A stretch of DNA of 64,000 nucleotides from Hyphomicrobiales bacterium (GTDB taxonomy: Bacteria > Pseudomonadota > Alphaproteobacteria > Rhizobiales > Rhizobiaceae), in contig UBJR01000013.1 in NCBI GenBank assembly GCA_900465675.1, forward strand, positions 1 through 64,000. The letters are read 5' to 3'. Position numbers and translations under genes: made by a program. Positions 1 to 8,139 of the stretch are shown here, piece after piece (positions within the stretch are counted from its first letter, which is position 1; each line of letters starts with the position of its first letter). Below the pieces are notes generated by a model. The model did not search any database and was not told the origin of the DNA. It saw only the letters and a program-made list of their open reading frames with translations.

Positions 1-1
1 A

Positions 2-1507
2 TTCCACGCCGAAACACACAAGTGCTTCGAACGCCTGATCAAGAGCATGGGCGTCTACTATCTGATGGCCAAGCGCTACGGCGAAGACCACGCTCGCAAG
101 AAGTTCGCGATCGTTCATGGCGGCGTCTCGGTCGAGCGCCCCGGCCAGATCGTCGAGATGGACGAGTGGAAGGTGAACCTTCATGTCCTGCTCGTGCACC
201 TCCGCATCTGGGAACTGCTCTCCGTCAAGGAGAAGGAGGCCGTCAAGCGCGCCCGCGTATGGCTGACGGTCGCGATCGACCGTGCGACCAAGTGCATCCT
301 GGCGATGCACTTCAGCCGCCGCGATCCGTCTCACCGCTCCTCGCTCGCCGCCCTGGAGATGGTCGTCACCGACAAGACGGTGATGTCGGCGATGGTCGGC
401 GCGGGCGACGCCTGGGAATATGCGCTGGTGCCGGAAACGCTCTGCACCGACGCCGGCGCAGCATTCGTCCACGAGAAATTCCGCGCCGCGGTGGCCGCGC
501 TTCGCTGCGTGCATGCTTTTCCTCCGGCCGGCGACGCGGCCGCCCGAGGCACGATCGAGTCGTTCTTCCATACCTGCGAACTGCGCTTCATGGACTACTT
601 CAAGGGGCGCACCTTCTCCAACATCCTCGAGAAGGGCAAATACGACTCCCAGGGTTACGCCGTGTTGAACATCGACGAGTTCAATCGTCTGTTCATCCGC
701 GCGATCGTCGACGTCTACCACAACACGGAGCACTCGGGTCTAGGGTTCGAGACGCCGGCGAACGCCTGGTACCGCTTGTCACGCAACACCGCCGTGATGC
801 AGCCGATCGATGAGAAGTCCCGCCGCGACATCTTCGGCGCCGAGCTCGTCCGCGCCGTATCGGACAAGGGCCTCGCCGTCGCTGGCATTCACTACGACCA
901 CGCCGATATCCAGCGAGCACGCTACGAACAGCAGGCGCTGCCCTATTCTCCGGCGCCTCGCCTCGAGGTCCGCACCAGCCGTCTCGACATCAGCAAGATC
1001 TCGTTCAAGCGCGGCAACGAATGGATCGAAGCCAGCGCGACGATCGGCATCCCGGCCGGGACGACGCTGTTCGAATGGGTCGCGGCCAAGAAGGACCTCG
1101 CGGAAAAGCACGGCGCCAACGCCGCTACCAAGCTGTCCGTGATGCTCGCAGGAATTCGCGACCTCCGCGCCGCCGGGAAGACTGCCGCGTCCCTCGCAGG
1201 GCTCGGTCTCGACGTGCTGCTGACCAAGGACTACGCGCAGATCGAGCGCGAGTACTTCAAGCAGCAGGTCGAGGACGACCTTCAGGGCCGCCTGGTTGAT
1301 CTCGGCGCGGTCCATGTTCCCGCCAACCCGCTGTCGAGCAGCCTCGACGCGTTCGATCACCTGATCGCTCAGGACAACAACGACGAGGACGTGGTCCCCG
1401 CCGAACCTGTGACGGTCGTGGTCGAAGACTCCTCCGGCTCCGCGTTCACCGTCGTCGATCCCACCTCGGGCGACGAAGACGGCCTCTTCTTCGACGACGA
1501 AGGCTGA
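2..1507 (+). CDS. tnsB: Tn7-like transposase TnsB/TniA, DDE family (5' truncated by window)
   Basis: This is the DDE integrase-fold transposase that would bind the transposon ends and join them to target DNA. The reading frame is open from base 2, so the N-terminal DNA-binding part is outside the window. Counting from the Met at position 47, the catalytic triad is D39 (VEMDEW), D135 (LCTDAG) and E171 (RGTIES). The second D and the E are 35 residues apart, as is usual for rve transposases. A Mu-transposase C-terminal-type beta region follows (about 290-350). The last 50 residues are strongly acidic and end in FFDDEG; in this family such a tail contacts the TnsC ATPase. The stop lies 12 bp before tnsC, so the genes are probably co-transcribed. 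The triad looks intact. Confidence 0.92.
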   Translation, partial: FHAETHKCFERLIKSMGVYYLMAKRYGEDHARKKFAIVHGGVSVERPGQIVEMDEWKVNLHVLLVHLRIWELLSVKEKEAVKRARVWLTVAIDRATKCILAMHFSRRDPSHRSSLAALEMVVTDKTVMSAMVGAGDAWEYALVPETLCTDAGAAFVHEKFRAAVAALRCVHAFPPAGDAAARGTIESFFHTCELRFMDYFKGRTFSNILEKGKYDSQGYAVLNIDEFNRLFIRAIVDVYHNTEHSGLGFETPANAWYRLSRNTAVMQPIDEKSRRDIFGAELVRAVSDKGLAVAGIHYDHADIQRARYEQQALPYSPAPRLEVRTSRLDISKISFKRGNEWIEASATIGIPAGTTLFEWVAAKKDLAEKHGANAATKLSVMLAGIRDLRAAGKTAASLAGLGLDVLLTKDYAQIEREYFKQQVEDDLQGRLVDLGAVHVPANPLSSSLDAFDHLIAQDNNDEDVVPAEPVTVVVEDSSGSAFTVVDPTSGDEDGLFFDDEG

Positions 1508-1519
1508 GGCGGACACCCC

Positions 1520-2656
1520 ATGACCACCAGCGATCTCACCATCTCCAGCGAGGGCACTTCCATGACCGCTTCTTCTCTGCACTCCGACTACTTCACCGAG
1601 GCCGCGAAGGCCATCTACGACAGCCTTGATCCGGACCGCCAGGCCCGCGTCGAAACTCTCGGACGCATGCACACGCGCTATGTCGGAACGCCGCGCGATC
1701 CGCTTCTGGACGAGCTCTTCGACGGAATCGTCGAAAACGTGGCGGCCGCATTGTTCGGCAAAGCCGCCAAGCGTCGCGCAATCTTCGTCGTCGGCGAGAG
1801 CGGCTCCGGCAAGACTACTGCGGTCGAGCGCCATATCGCCAAGCGCCCCCAGTTTGCGCCCCGAGTGGCCGCCGATGGTCGGGAGGTCCGCCCGCTCGTC
1901 GCTTTCGAGGCGCCGAAGCCGATGACGTTGAAGGGCCTCGCCCGCGCCGGCCTGGCTGCCCTGAACTTCGAGGTGGCCTACAAGCAGGTCACCGAGCAGG
2001 AGATCTTCGATCTGTGGAAGGAGCAGTTGAAGGAGCAGCAGGTTCTCTTTCTATGGATCGACGAGATGCAGCACGTCCTGCGCGGGAACACCACCAAGGA
2101 AATCCAGAACGTCGCCGACGTCTTGAAGAGCCTCGTCCAGATCGAAGGCTGGCCCCTCCACCTGATCCTCAGCGGCGTGCCGGCGCTGGCGCAGTTCGTC
2201 CACATCGCGGGCGACGCCGATGGTCAGCTCAAGGGCCGCAGCAACCTCGTCGAGCTTCGCGCTCTGAACTATCCGGACGACGTGAAGCTCGTCCGCAAAG
2301 TTCTCCTCAAGATCGTCGTCGATCACGCCGGCCTTGAAGCGTCGGTAGATCTGGCGACCGACGACTTCGTGCACCAGGTGATGCATGCATCGAGCGGCGG
2401 TCTCGGATTGATCATCCAGCTCATTCGCGCCGCGTCCGAGCATGCGCTGCGCCGCAGGTCTCCTCTTGTCGAGAAGGGCGATTTCGAGTTCGCGTATGGC
2501 CTTAGCGGCTGCCGCGACACTCAGAACATCTTCAAGGCTGCGGCCTGGAAGACGATCGATCCGAACAACGCCCTCGGCGAGACGCTCGCCCGCGTCTTCA
2601 AGCTCGAGGCTGAAAAGGCCGATGCCATGAAGGCGGCCAGGAAGGAGGTGAAATAG
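1520..2656 (+). CDS. tnsC: Transposition AAA+ ATPase TnsC/TniB
   Basis: This is the AAA+ regulator that links target selection (TniQ/TnsD) to the transposase in Tn7-like elements. It has 378 residues. The Walker A motif is GESGSGKT at 92-99 and the Walker B motif LFLWIDEMQH at about 176-185; a sensor-1-like stretch ILSGVPAL follows near 215-222. The start at 1520 lies 12 bp after tnsB. An internal ATG at 1562 is an alternative, because the first 14 residues are low-complexity and Ser/Thr-rich. The stop is followed after two bases by the tniQ start, indicating translational coupling. Length and motifs fit the TniB family. Confidence 0.92.
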   Translation: MTTSDLTISSEGTSMTASSLHSDYFTEAAKAIYDSLDPDRQARVETLGRMHTRYVGTPRDPLLDELFDGIVENVAAALFGKAAKRRAIFVVGESGSGKTTAVERHIAKRPQFAPRVAADGREVRPLVAFEAPKPMTLKGLARAGLAALNFEVAYKQVTEQEIFDLWKEQLKEQQVLFLWIDEMQHVLRGNTTKEIQNVADVLKSLVQIEGWPLHLILSGVPALAQFVHIAGDADGQLKGRSNLVELRALNYPDDVKLVRKVLLKIVVDHAGLEASVDLATDDFVHQVMHASSGGLGLIIQLIRAASEHALRRRSPLVEKGDFEFAYGLSGCRDTQNIFKAAAWKTIDPNNALGETLARVFKLEAEKADAMKAARKEVK

Positions 2657-2658
2657 TC

Positions 2659-4455
2659 ATGGCAAACCGTTTCCCAATCAAATCGTCGGAGACGCTGCTT
2701 GGCTTCTCCTCGCGCTATGCCCGCGAACGAAACATGGACCTTCCCAAGTTCATGCGGTTGACTGGCATCAAGATCTGGCACCATGCAAGCTTCGACGCGG
2801 CCGTCGCACGCCTCGCTACGATGACGGGCAACCGCGCGGAAGAACTCGCTTTCCATGCGCTGCGCATGGAGGACGGGCGGCGTCACAAGCTCCATGGCGA
2901 GCTGATCGACCGACGTGACGCCTACCGCGACGCCGCTCGCTACTGCCCGCGCTGTGTCGTCGATGACTATTCGGCCGGCGACCGCCGCCCCTTCACCAAA
3001 GTGTTCTGTCGCGCGGCGTGGATGCACCGCCGCATCGTCGTCTGCCCCGTTCATCACGTCGGCCTCGTTTCGATTTCAAAGAACTACGCGGGCTATGCGA
3101 TGGAGGATTTCACCAGCTCTATGATGCACAACTGGGACGAGGTCGCAGCAGCGGCCGAGAATGGCCCGTCGGTGGAAGTGAGCGCCTTCGACCGCTATTT
3201 CTACGACCGCCTCAACGGCGCGCCCGTCAAGCACGAGGTCTTGTCGAGGCTTCCTTACCATGGCGCGCTGGGGCTTTGCGACGTCATGGGGGCCATGATC
3301 ACCGGTACCGATCGAAAGGCGCGCTCCAAGCATTCGAGAGAGGAAATCCGGATCATGGCGAAATCCGGCTTCGATCTGCTTTCCGGCGGATATCGCGGCC
3401 TTCGAGCCTTCCTCGAAGAACTCGACAAACGCCATCATGGAGCCGACGACAAATCCGTGGGCAGCAAGCTTTACGGCGAGTTCTATGGGTTCCTTCACGA
3501 CAACGCTGGGACGCCTGGTTTCGAAACGCTGGTTAATTTCGTTCGCGACCATGCTTTCAGCGTCCACCCGCTGGGGCCGGAGAACAACTTCCTTGGTCGC
3601 GGCGGAACTCGCAAGTTCCACAGCGTTCGGAGCGCCTTCACGAGCTATGGGATCCATCCTGCCACGTTGCGGAAGCTTCTCGCTGCGAATGGCCTTCTCG
3701 ATAACGAGACGACGCCGACTAGGGACTTGAAGGTTTCCATCCCTGTCGAGATCATGGATGCGGTCATCGAAGGCTGGCGTGACAGCGTTCCAATGTTGTT
3801 CGCCCGCGAGCGGCTAGGATCCTCTCCGCAGGTCGTTCGTCAGCTCGTCGAAGCAGGCATCATCTCGATGGCGAGCGAGAAGTCAGATTACGCTCTGAAG
3901 AACATTTTCTCGCGCAAAGAGATCGAAAGTCTTCTCGCGCGCCTTGATGAAAAGGCGTCGTTGGTGGACACCGCTCGAATGCTTCCGATCAGAAACTGCG
4001 TTCCGTTCATGTCTTTTGCAGACCAGCTTCTTGGCATCTTGGACGGAAAGATTCCGTTCGGGATCTCCAAGCCTGGAGGCGTACCGACCACACTCGATCA
4101 TCTCCGCGTCGACCTCGACACCCTAAAAGCGGTTGCCGGTATTGGCCATCCGGCAGGGTACGTCACCGCGAAATTCGTAACATCGCGCCTGGTCGCCTTA
4201 ACCGACACCGTCGATCGCCTCGCGAGCGCAGGCGTATTCGAAACCATGCAGTATCGGAGCGGCAATGGACTTACTGTTACCGCATATTCGGAGGCCTCGG
4301 TGCAGACGTTCAAGAAGGACCACGTCAGCTTCCGCAAGCTAGCTCGCGGAATTGAGCATTACGCAAAGACCGAAGATCGCGTCCGCGGAATTGAGCCGGT
4401 CCATGATTTTGGTGGAGTCGAACGATTTTATCGAAAGGCTGACGTCTACTTATAG
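2659..4455 (+). CDS. tniQ: TniQ/TnsD family target-selection protein
   Basis: This is the third gene of the transposition operon. TniQ/TnsD proteins choose the target site and recruit the ATPase. The N-terminus (FPIKSSETLLGFSSRYARE) is typical of the TniQ domain. A zinc-binding module is visible as CPRC at 96-99 and CPVH at 129-132. At 598 residues it is longer than minimal TniQ proteins (about 400) and closer to or longer than TnsD. The extra C-terminal part, roughly 330-598, is probably a DNA-binding extension for site-specific targeting, which is inference. The target site itself cannot be read from this window. It ends 34 bp before the convergent cargo gene. Confidence 0.88.
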   Translation: MANRFPIKSSETLLGFSSRYARERNMDLPKFMRLTGIKIWHHASFDAAVARLATMTGNRAEELAFHALRMEDGRRHKLHGELIDRRDAYRDAARYCPRCVVDDYSAGDRRPFTKVFCRAAWMHRRIVVCPVHHVGLVSISKNYAGYAMEDFTSSMMHNWDEVAAAAENGPSVEVSAFDRYFYDRLNGAPVKHEVLSRLPYHGALGLCDVMGAMITGTDRKARSKHSREEIRIMAKSGFDLLSGGYRGLRAFLEELDKRHHGADDKSVGSKLYGEFYGFLHDNAGTPGFETLVNFVRDHAFSVHPLGPENNFLGRGGTRKFHSVRSAFTSYGIHPATLRKLLAANGLLDNETTPTRDLKVSIPVEIMDAVIEGWRDSVPMLFARERLGSSPQVVRQLVEAGIISMASEKSDYALKNIFSRKEIESLLARLDEKASLVDTARMLPIRNCVPFMSFADQLLGILDGKIPFGISKPGGVPTTLDHLRVDLDTLKAVAGIGHPAGYVTAKFVTSRLVALTDTVDRLASAGVFETMQYRSGNGLTVTAYSEASVQTFKKDHVSFRKLARGIEHYAKTEDRVRGIEPVHDFGGVERFYRKADVYL

Positions 4456-4489
4456 TGCGCGGCAGCCAGGCGTGGCCCGAAGCCGACAG

Positions 4490-6067
4490 CTAGAAAGTCC
4501 GCCCGCCATGGCGTCTTGCTTGCCGATCCGCCTTCACCACCAAGGGAGCATGTGACATCGCGTCATCCACCGCAGCGTGCTTGCCCGAAGGGCTCATCGA
4601 ACGATGCCAACTCAGGCCGTAACCATTGTTCTTGAACAACTGAACAGCACGTTCCGCTGCCCAAGCCGTGAAGAAGCGTACCGCACGACCTTCAGCGATT
4701 GTTTCGATGACTTTTGTCCCCGAAAAGCTAGGGAATCTTTCCATCTGCCTCACGACCGATCCGAAGAAACCCTCGAAAGCTCGACGTTGTTTGTGGTGAG
4801 CTTCCAATTCATTCTTTAGGGCGGTAGCGCTTTCCTTCGCCTCGAAAATTGCCGGTTCGATCCACAAACGCCCGAAGGACGCCTCACCCATACTGGAATA
4901 GATATCTCGAAGCGTAGTAAAAAATAGCCACGCCGTCGGCGCGGAAATGGCTTTTCCCCTCAACACACGGGTGTATTCAGTTCCCAATAGTTCGTCCGTG
5001 TATGCATCCGCGAGGTGAGGAAAATCTGTCCGCACATAAAGATCGACTGTTCGACGCAGCGCCTGTTCAATCTCGTTCTTGTCGAAATGCCCAGGACGCA
5101 GGAAGGACTCGATGCCACCGATGTAGTTATAGCGACAGTCTGATAACGAAGGATTGGCCGTCTCCAAAAACTGAAGTCTATGGGCGTGTAGGTTTTGGAG
5201 GAACGTCCGTGCGCCGAGCATAGGTGCCATATGCCGCGATTCTTCGTAATCACTGAAAATCCAGTTTTGATCCTGCGGGGCTTCCTGCCTTACATTGAGC
5301 AGCCTTTTCCATAGAATTCGACTGTTAAGCCGTGCCTCAGCTTTCATAAGCCGGTCACTACCGTATAGAGCAACGATCTCTCGATTATTTACGAGAGGAG
5401 CAGGCTGGTCTGCCAACGTGACTTGCCGGTTATGCTCGAGCAGATCCTGAAAGCTTGCCGCCTCAACAGAGAAATGGCTCTTCAGCCTCGACGCCGGGAC
5501 GGCGTACGACCTGTCCCCTGCTACACCGATCAAAATGCCTAGTAGCTCATTTTCGTCAGTATAAACTGGAGCGCCCGCATCGCCCGTCGTTGCGAATGGA
5601 AGATCGTCCGAACTCGACGCGATTTCAAAGGCGCCATGATACTTCTGGACTAAATTGGTTCGGGAATCTAAAACATGAAATGCAGCATCGATAGCGGTGA
5701 TCCGACCGACGGATCGCCCGGACCCGGATAGCTTGTGTACAGGCTTACGGACATGGTCCGCGGGATCGGCAAGACTCGTGAAAAGCTTCAGCATCCCCCC
5801 GTGCGAAGTTGCTACGCTTTTTTCCAGAGAGATGGGCGCTAGAATATCGACAATGTCTTGAACGGAATCGTGGCGATCTTCAAACTTTTTCCCGCCTATT
5901 GCCTTACCAACAACTTCCTTAGACAGCCTGTCGAGCATGACGCCATTCTCATCGAGCGAGTAGCGTGCGACCACCGATATCAGCTTGCGACCAGCGCGAA
6001 GCAAAGGGCCGAGCGTGGCAGCCCGCCCCGATCTATTGATAAGAGGATTTCCTGCATGGATACTCAT
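4490..6067 (-). CDS. Trypsin-like pseudo-protease with unknown C-terminal helical domain (cargo)
   Basis: 525 residues. The first 200 read like a bacterial trypsin-like (S1/Nal1-type) domain: ATLGPLLRAGRK (17-28) in the place of the usual GTLG-start, VHKLSGSGRSVGRITAID (110-127) in the place of the VxKxGRTTGxTxGxV segment, and GDAGAP (162-167) in the place of the GDSGxP serine motif, followed by LLGILIGVAG. Residue 164 is Ala (codon GCG at 5576-5578, one base from the Ser codon TCG). The usual histidine motif (xNxHV) is replaced by VVARY near 32-36, so the domain looks catalytically dead. Residues 200-525 are unrecognised and mostly helical, with a charged Ala/Glu/Lys stretch (about 420-450). 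Its ATG directly follows the TAG stop of the oxidoreductase gene, so the two should be translated as a coupled pair. The molecular role is unknown. Confidence 0.6.
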   Translation of the reverse strand: MSIHAGNPLINRSGRAATLGPLLRAGRKLISVVARYSLDENGVMLDRLSKEVVGKAIGGKKFEDRHDSVQDIVDILAPISLEKSVATSHGGMLKLFTSLADPADHVRKPVHKLSGSGRSVGRITAIDAAFHVLDSRTNLVQKYHGAFEIASSSDDLPFATTGDAGAPVYTDENELLGILIGVAGDRSYAVPASRLKSHFSVEAASFQDLLEHNRQVTLADQPAPLVNNREIVALYGSDRLMKAEARLNSRILWKRLLNVRQEAPQDQNWIFSDYEESRHMAPMLGARTFLQNLHAHRLQFLETANPSLSDCRYNYIGGIESFLRPGHFDKNEIEQALRRTVDLYVRTDFPHLADAYTDELLGTEYTRVLRGKAISAPTAWLFFTTLRDIYSSMGEASFGRLWIEPAIFEAKESATALKNELEAHHKQRRAFEGFFGSVVRQMERFPSFSGTKVIETIAEGRAVRFFTAWAAERAVQLFKNNGYGLSWHRSMSPSGKHAAVDDAMSHAPLVVKADRQARRHGGRTF

Positions 6068-7624
6068 CTATATTTGTGCTCCGAGCCGGATACGCTCACC
6101 CTCGACTGCGATCCCAAAGATTTTATCCGGTAATGTGCCGTCATAATTATCCTCAGAGCTCTTCAATGGAACGATATATCTTGGCGGATGGTCAACAGAC
6201 AGCGTCGATTTGATTTTAAAATGGTCATAAAAATACCGATCGGCAAGTGCCTTCCGGAATCGTACGAACTCGTATTCTTCCACATCCCGCTTTGGATGCT
6301 TTGAAAATGCACCGAAAAAGTCGGTGTCAATTTCGGCAACGTCCAAAATGTCTGCCGTCGCTTGCTGCGCCTCCTTCAGCATAGTGATCGCCGACGCGTC
6401 CAAAAAGCTTCCGAGAGGATGGCTCGGCCCGATTCGGACAACTACTCTCGCCGTGTTCTCGATCGGCGCCTTGCTGCCATCCGCTGCCACGATCGCGTAT
6501 CCTGCGCCGTCGCTTTGAACTTTGCCAATATTGTACTCAACAGCGCCGGCTTCAATAGCGGCCGCCATCATCAATTTGTGTATCGGTGCTACCCATAGCC
6601 CAAATGGCGCAGGAAGGGTGCCAACCAGACGAACTCTTATTCCTGAAAACCTTTCCGAGAGCCTGTCTTTCGCTCGAAGTGGGATGTCATCGATGAGTTC
6701 CTTGTATGCTGATGCATAAAACTTCGCAGCCTCGACATCGTCTTTCCGGAACTTCGCGAATGCCTCATGCTCCAGCATCTTGACCCTGCCAGACAATCCC
6801 AGGTCGTCAAGATCGCCTATGACGTCCAGGCACAAGTTGCCATTATTGAACTGCTTCTGGACAAGGCGTAGCGCCTCGATAAGTCCTCCGTCGCCGGTTC
6901 CAGCGATGACGAAGTCCTTGGACCCTGCATCCCTCGCCTCTTCCAAACCGTCTCGATCCCAATACGACCTATCGCCGCTAACTAACGAAGCCTCATCGCC
7001 GAAACCAGACGTTACAAAAACCATGTCGAACATTCCCTCGGCCATTCCCTCGTCGGGATGTCCGAAGTTTGTCTGAAAAGTCAGCTTGACCTTCGTGTCC
7101 GAGTTTTCGATTTTGGATACCTTCGTCCGCGGAAGAAACCGCGATATGCTCTTCTCAAAGTGCTCTTTCCACTCGAACTTGATCGTTTCGATCACTGTGC
7201 TGCAACGAGCCTCGTACCAATCAAGATATGGGAACGAGGTCGTGCCAGAGATTTCCTTCTCTGGCCAAAAATTGACGGTCGGATGGACGTACCTGTGATT
7301 TGTGGCAATCTGGCGCTCGAGGACAGAGTCTCGCGCTTCGATCAGGGTGACTCTGCACTTCTGCGCCACAAGTGCTGCGCACGTGGTGATCCCAGCTAGG
7401 CCACCCCCAACAACCGCCACCGATGGATTCGACGCGAGCAGTCTCTGTTGCCCGACTGCCCAAACGACATTAAATGCCCGGCGCTGCTGAGATGCGAAGC
7501 TGACCCTTTTACCAAATGGTCCGATGAAGAAGATGTTCGTCTTACCTGGTACTGTGGCAGATTCGAGATATAGCTTGGGTAGGTCTGTCTGGTTTTGCAT
7601 GGGGGCTTGCTTGGTTGACAACAT
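6068..7624 (-). CDS. FAD/NAD(P)-binding oxidoreductase-like protein (cargo)
   Basis: This is the first gene of the two-gene cargo operon. Counting from the ATG at 7624 (518 residues), a dinucleotide-binding Rossmann motif VVGGGLAG lies at 71-78 with the acidic strand end LIEA at 94-97. A SGFG segment at 206-209 matches the usual A-T-G-G region of two-dinucleotide flavoproteins. A second glycine motif AGTGDGG at 241-247 would bind NAD(P) or a second nucleotide. The frame is open to a GTG at 7705, but no ribosome-binding site is seen there, whereas the ATG at 7624 has AGGA about 10 bases upstream. I do not recognise the substrate. The conserved binding motifs suggest a working redox or nucleotide-sensing protein. 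Base composition is richer in A+T than the core genes. The TAG stop abuts the ATG of the pseudo-protease. Confidence 0.65.
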   Translation of the reverse strand: MLSTKQAPMQNQTDLPKLYLESATVPGKTNIFFIGPFGKRVSFASQQRRAFNVVWAVGQQRLLASNPSVAVVGGGLAGITTCAALVAQKCRVTLIEARDSVLERQIATNHRYVHPTVNFWPEKEISGTTSFPYLDWYEARCSTVIETIKFEWKEHFEKSISRFLPRTKVSKIENSDTKVKLTFQTNFGHPDEGMAEGMFDMVFVTSGFGDEASLVSGDRSYWDRDGLEEARDAGSKDFVIAGTGDGGLIEALRLVQKQFNNGNLCLDVIGDLDDLGLSGRVKMLEHEAFAKFRKDDVEAAKFYASAYKELIDDIPLRAKDRLSERFSGIRVRLVGTLPAPFGLWVAPIHKLMMAAAIEAGAVEYNIGKVQSDGAGYAIVAADGSKAPIENTARVVVRIGPSHPLGSFLDASAITMLKEAQQATADILDVAEIDTDFFGAFSKHPKRDVEEYEFVRFRKALADRYFYDHFKIKSTLSVDHPPRYIVPLKSSEDNYDGTLPDKIFGIAVEGERIRLGAQI

Positions 7625-8015
7625 GGAATTCGCGTCCTGTAGAAGTAGGGCGAGCGATGAGGGCGATCTTGCTTTGATCGGCCGCTGCAATGTCAACTTC
7701 CCCACGATATCTAGCGACGAGGTAATACCCGAACTGTTAGCCGGGTGATAGAGGATTCAACACGTTTAAGTGGATTAGCCGTTGGGCAAACCGCCGACCT
7801 TATGATGACGTTCGGCGTCCTTGCGATTTCACAGCCGCCATCTCAAGTCGGCACGATCCAGAGTCTGCATAGTTCCAGTTCACGCCCAAATGGGCTTAGG
7901 CGAAACTCCGCCGTAAACCACGCGTACAGCGTCTCAAACCTTTCCGCCGCTGTGTAATCTACACTGGAGGCAGCGTCGACACGCGCGAAGGGCCCGCGCC
8001 AGGAACATTTCAGCA
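7625..8015. other. Non-coding stretch upstream of the cargo operon
   Basis: No convincing gene is seen here. It must contain the promoter of the divergent - strand cargo operon, but I cannot point to a clear -35/-10 pair. A short palindromic match is present: TATCTAGCG near 7709 is the inverse of CGCTAGATA at 8091-8099, the outermost repeat of the transposon end. Short open frames here have no recognisable product or good start. Confidence 0.4.
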
Positions 8016-8108
8016 GTTAGACATTTTTTAGGGGACAACTAGCCATATTTTTGCGATCTAGGGAAAAAATAGTCGTTCAAAATCAACACCCGCTAGATAC
8101 AAAAATGA
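8016..8108 (+). repeat. Four degenerate direct repeats: probable TnsB binding sites at transposon end
   Basis: Four copies of a YTAG core followed by an A/T tract occur in the same orientation, with cores starting at 8017 (TTAGACATTTTTT), 8039 (CTAGCCATATTTTT), 8058 (CTAGGGAAAAAATA) and 8093 (CTAGATACAAAAAT). The spacings are 22, 19 and 35 bp. Clusters of roughly 20-bp repeats of this kind are what Tn7-like elements carry at their ends for TnsB. The block is sharply A+T-rich and lies between the cargo and the first chromosomal gene, as expected for a terminus. The exact terminal base and the 5-bp target duplication cannot be fixed without the other end. Confidence 0.5.
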
Positions 8109-8139
8109 CTTTTGTGTCGAGCCCATTCAGGACGGTCCC

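Larger units (their letters stand above)
1..8101 (+). mobile_element. Tn7-like transposon, partial (one end and its transposition genes)
   Basis: A tnsB-tnsC-tniQ gene set, the core of the Tn7/Tn5053-like family, lies on the + strand. It is followed by two - strand cargo genes and then by a set of direct repeats (8016-8108) that look like transposase binding sites. From 8140 onward the sequence is ordinary chromosome. The cargo genes are visibly richer in A+T than both the tns genes and the chromosomal genes. The other end, and any tnsA, lie upstream of the window. The terminus is not certain: reading inward on the - strand, a TGT terminal triplet would fit at 8101 or at 8088. No cas genes are seen here, so nothing indicates CRISPR-guided targeting, although the missing left part could change that. 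Confidence 0.8.

Noticed and set aside
779..1834. A 351-codon open frame on the - strand
   Set aside because: Antisense to tnsB and tnsC, which carry catalytic motifs; no recognisable product.
7745..7957. A 70-codon frame in the gap before the transposon end
   Set aside because: No convincing start signal and no recognisable sequence; treated as non-coding.
1..8101. CRISPR-associated (CAST) version of the Tn7-like element
   Set aside because: No cas genes or repeat-spacer array is visible in the part of the element within the window.
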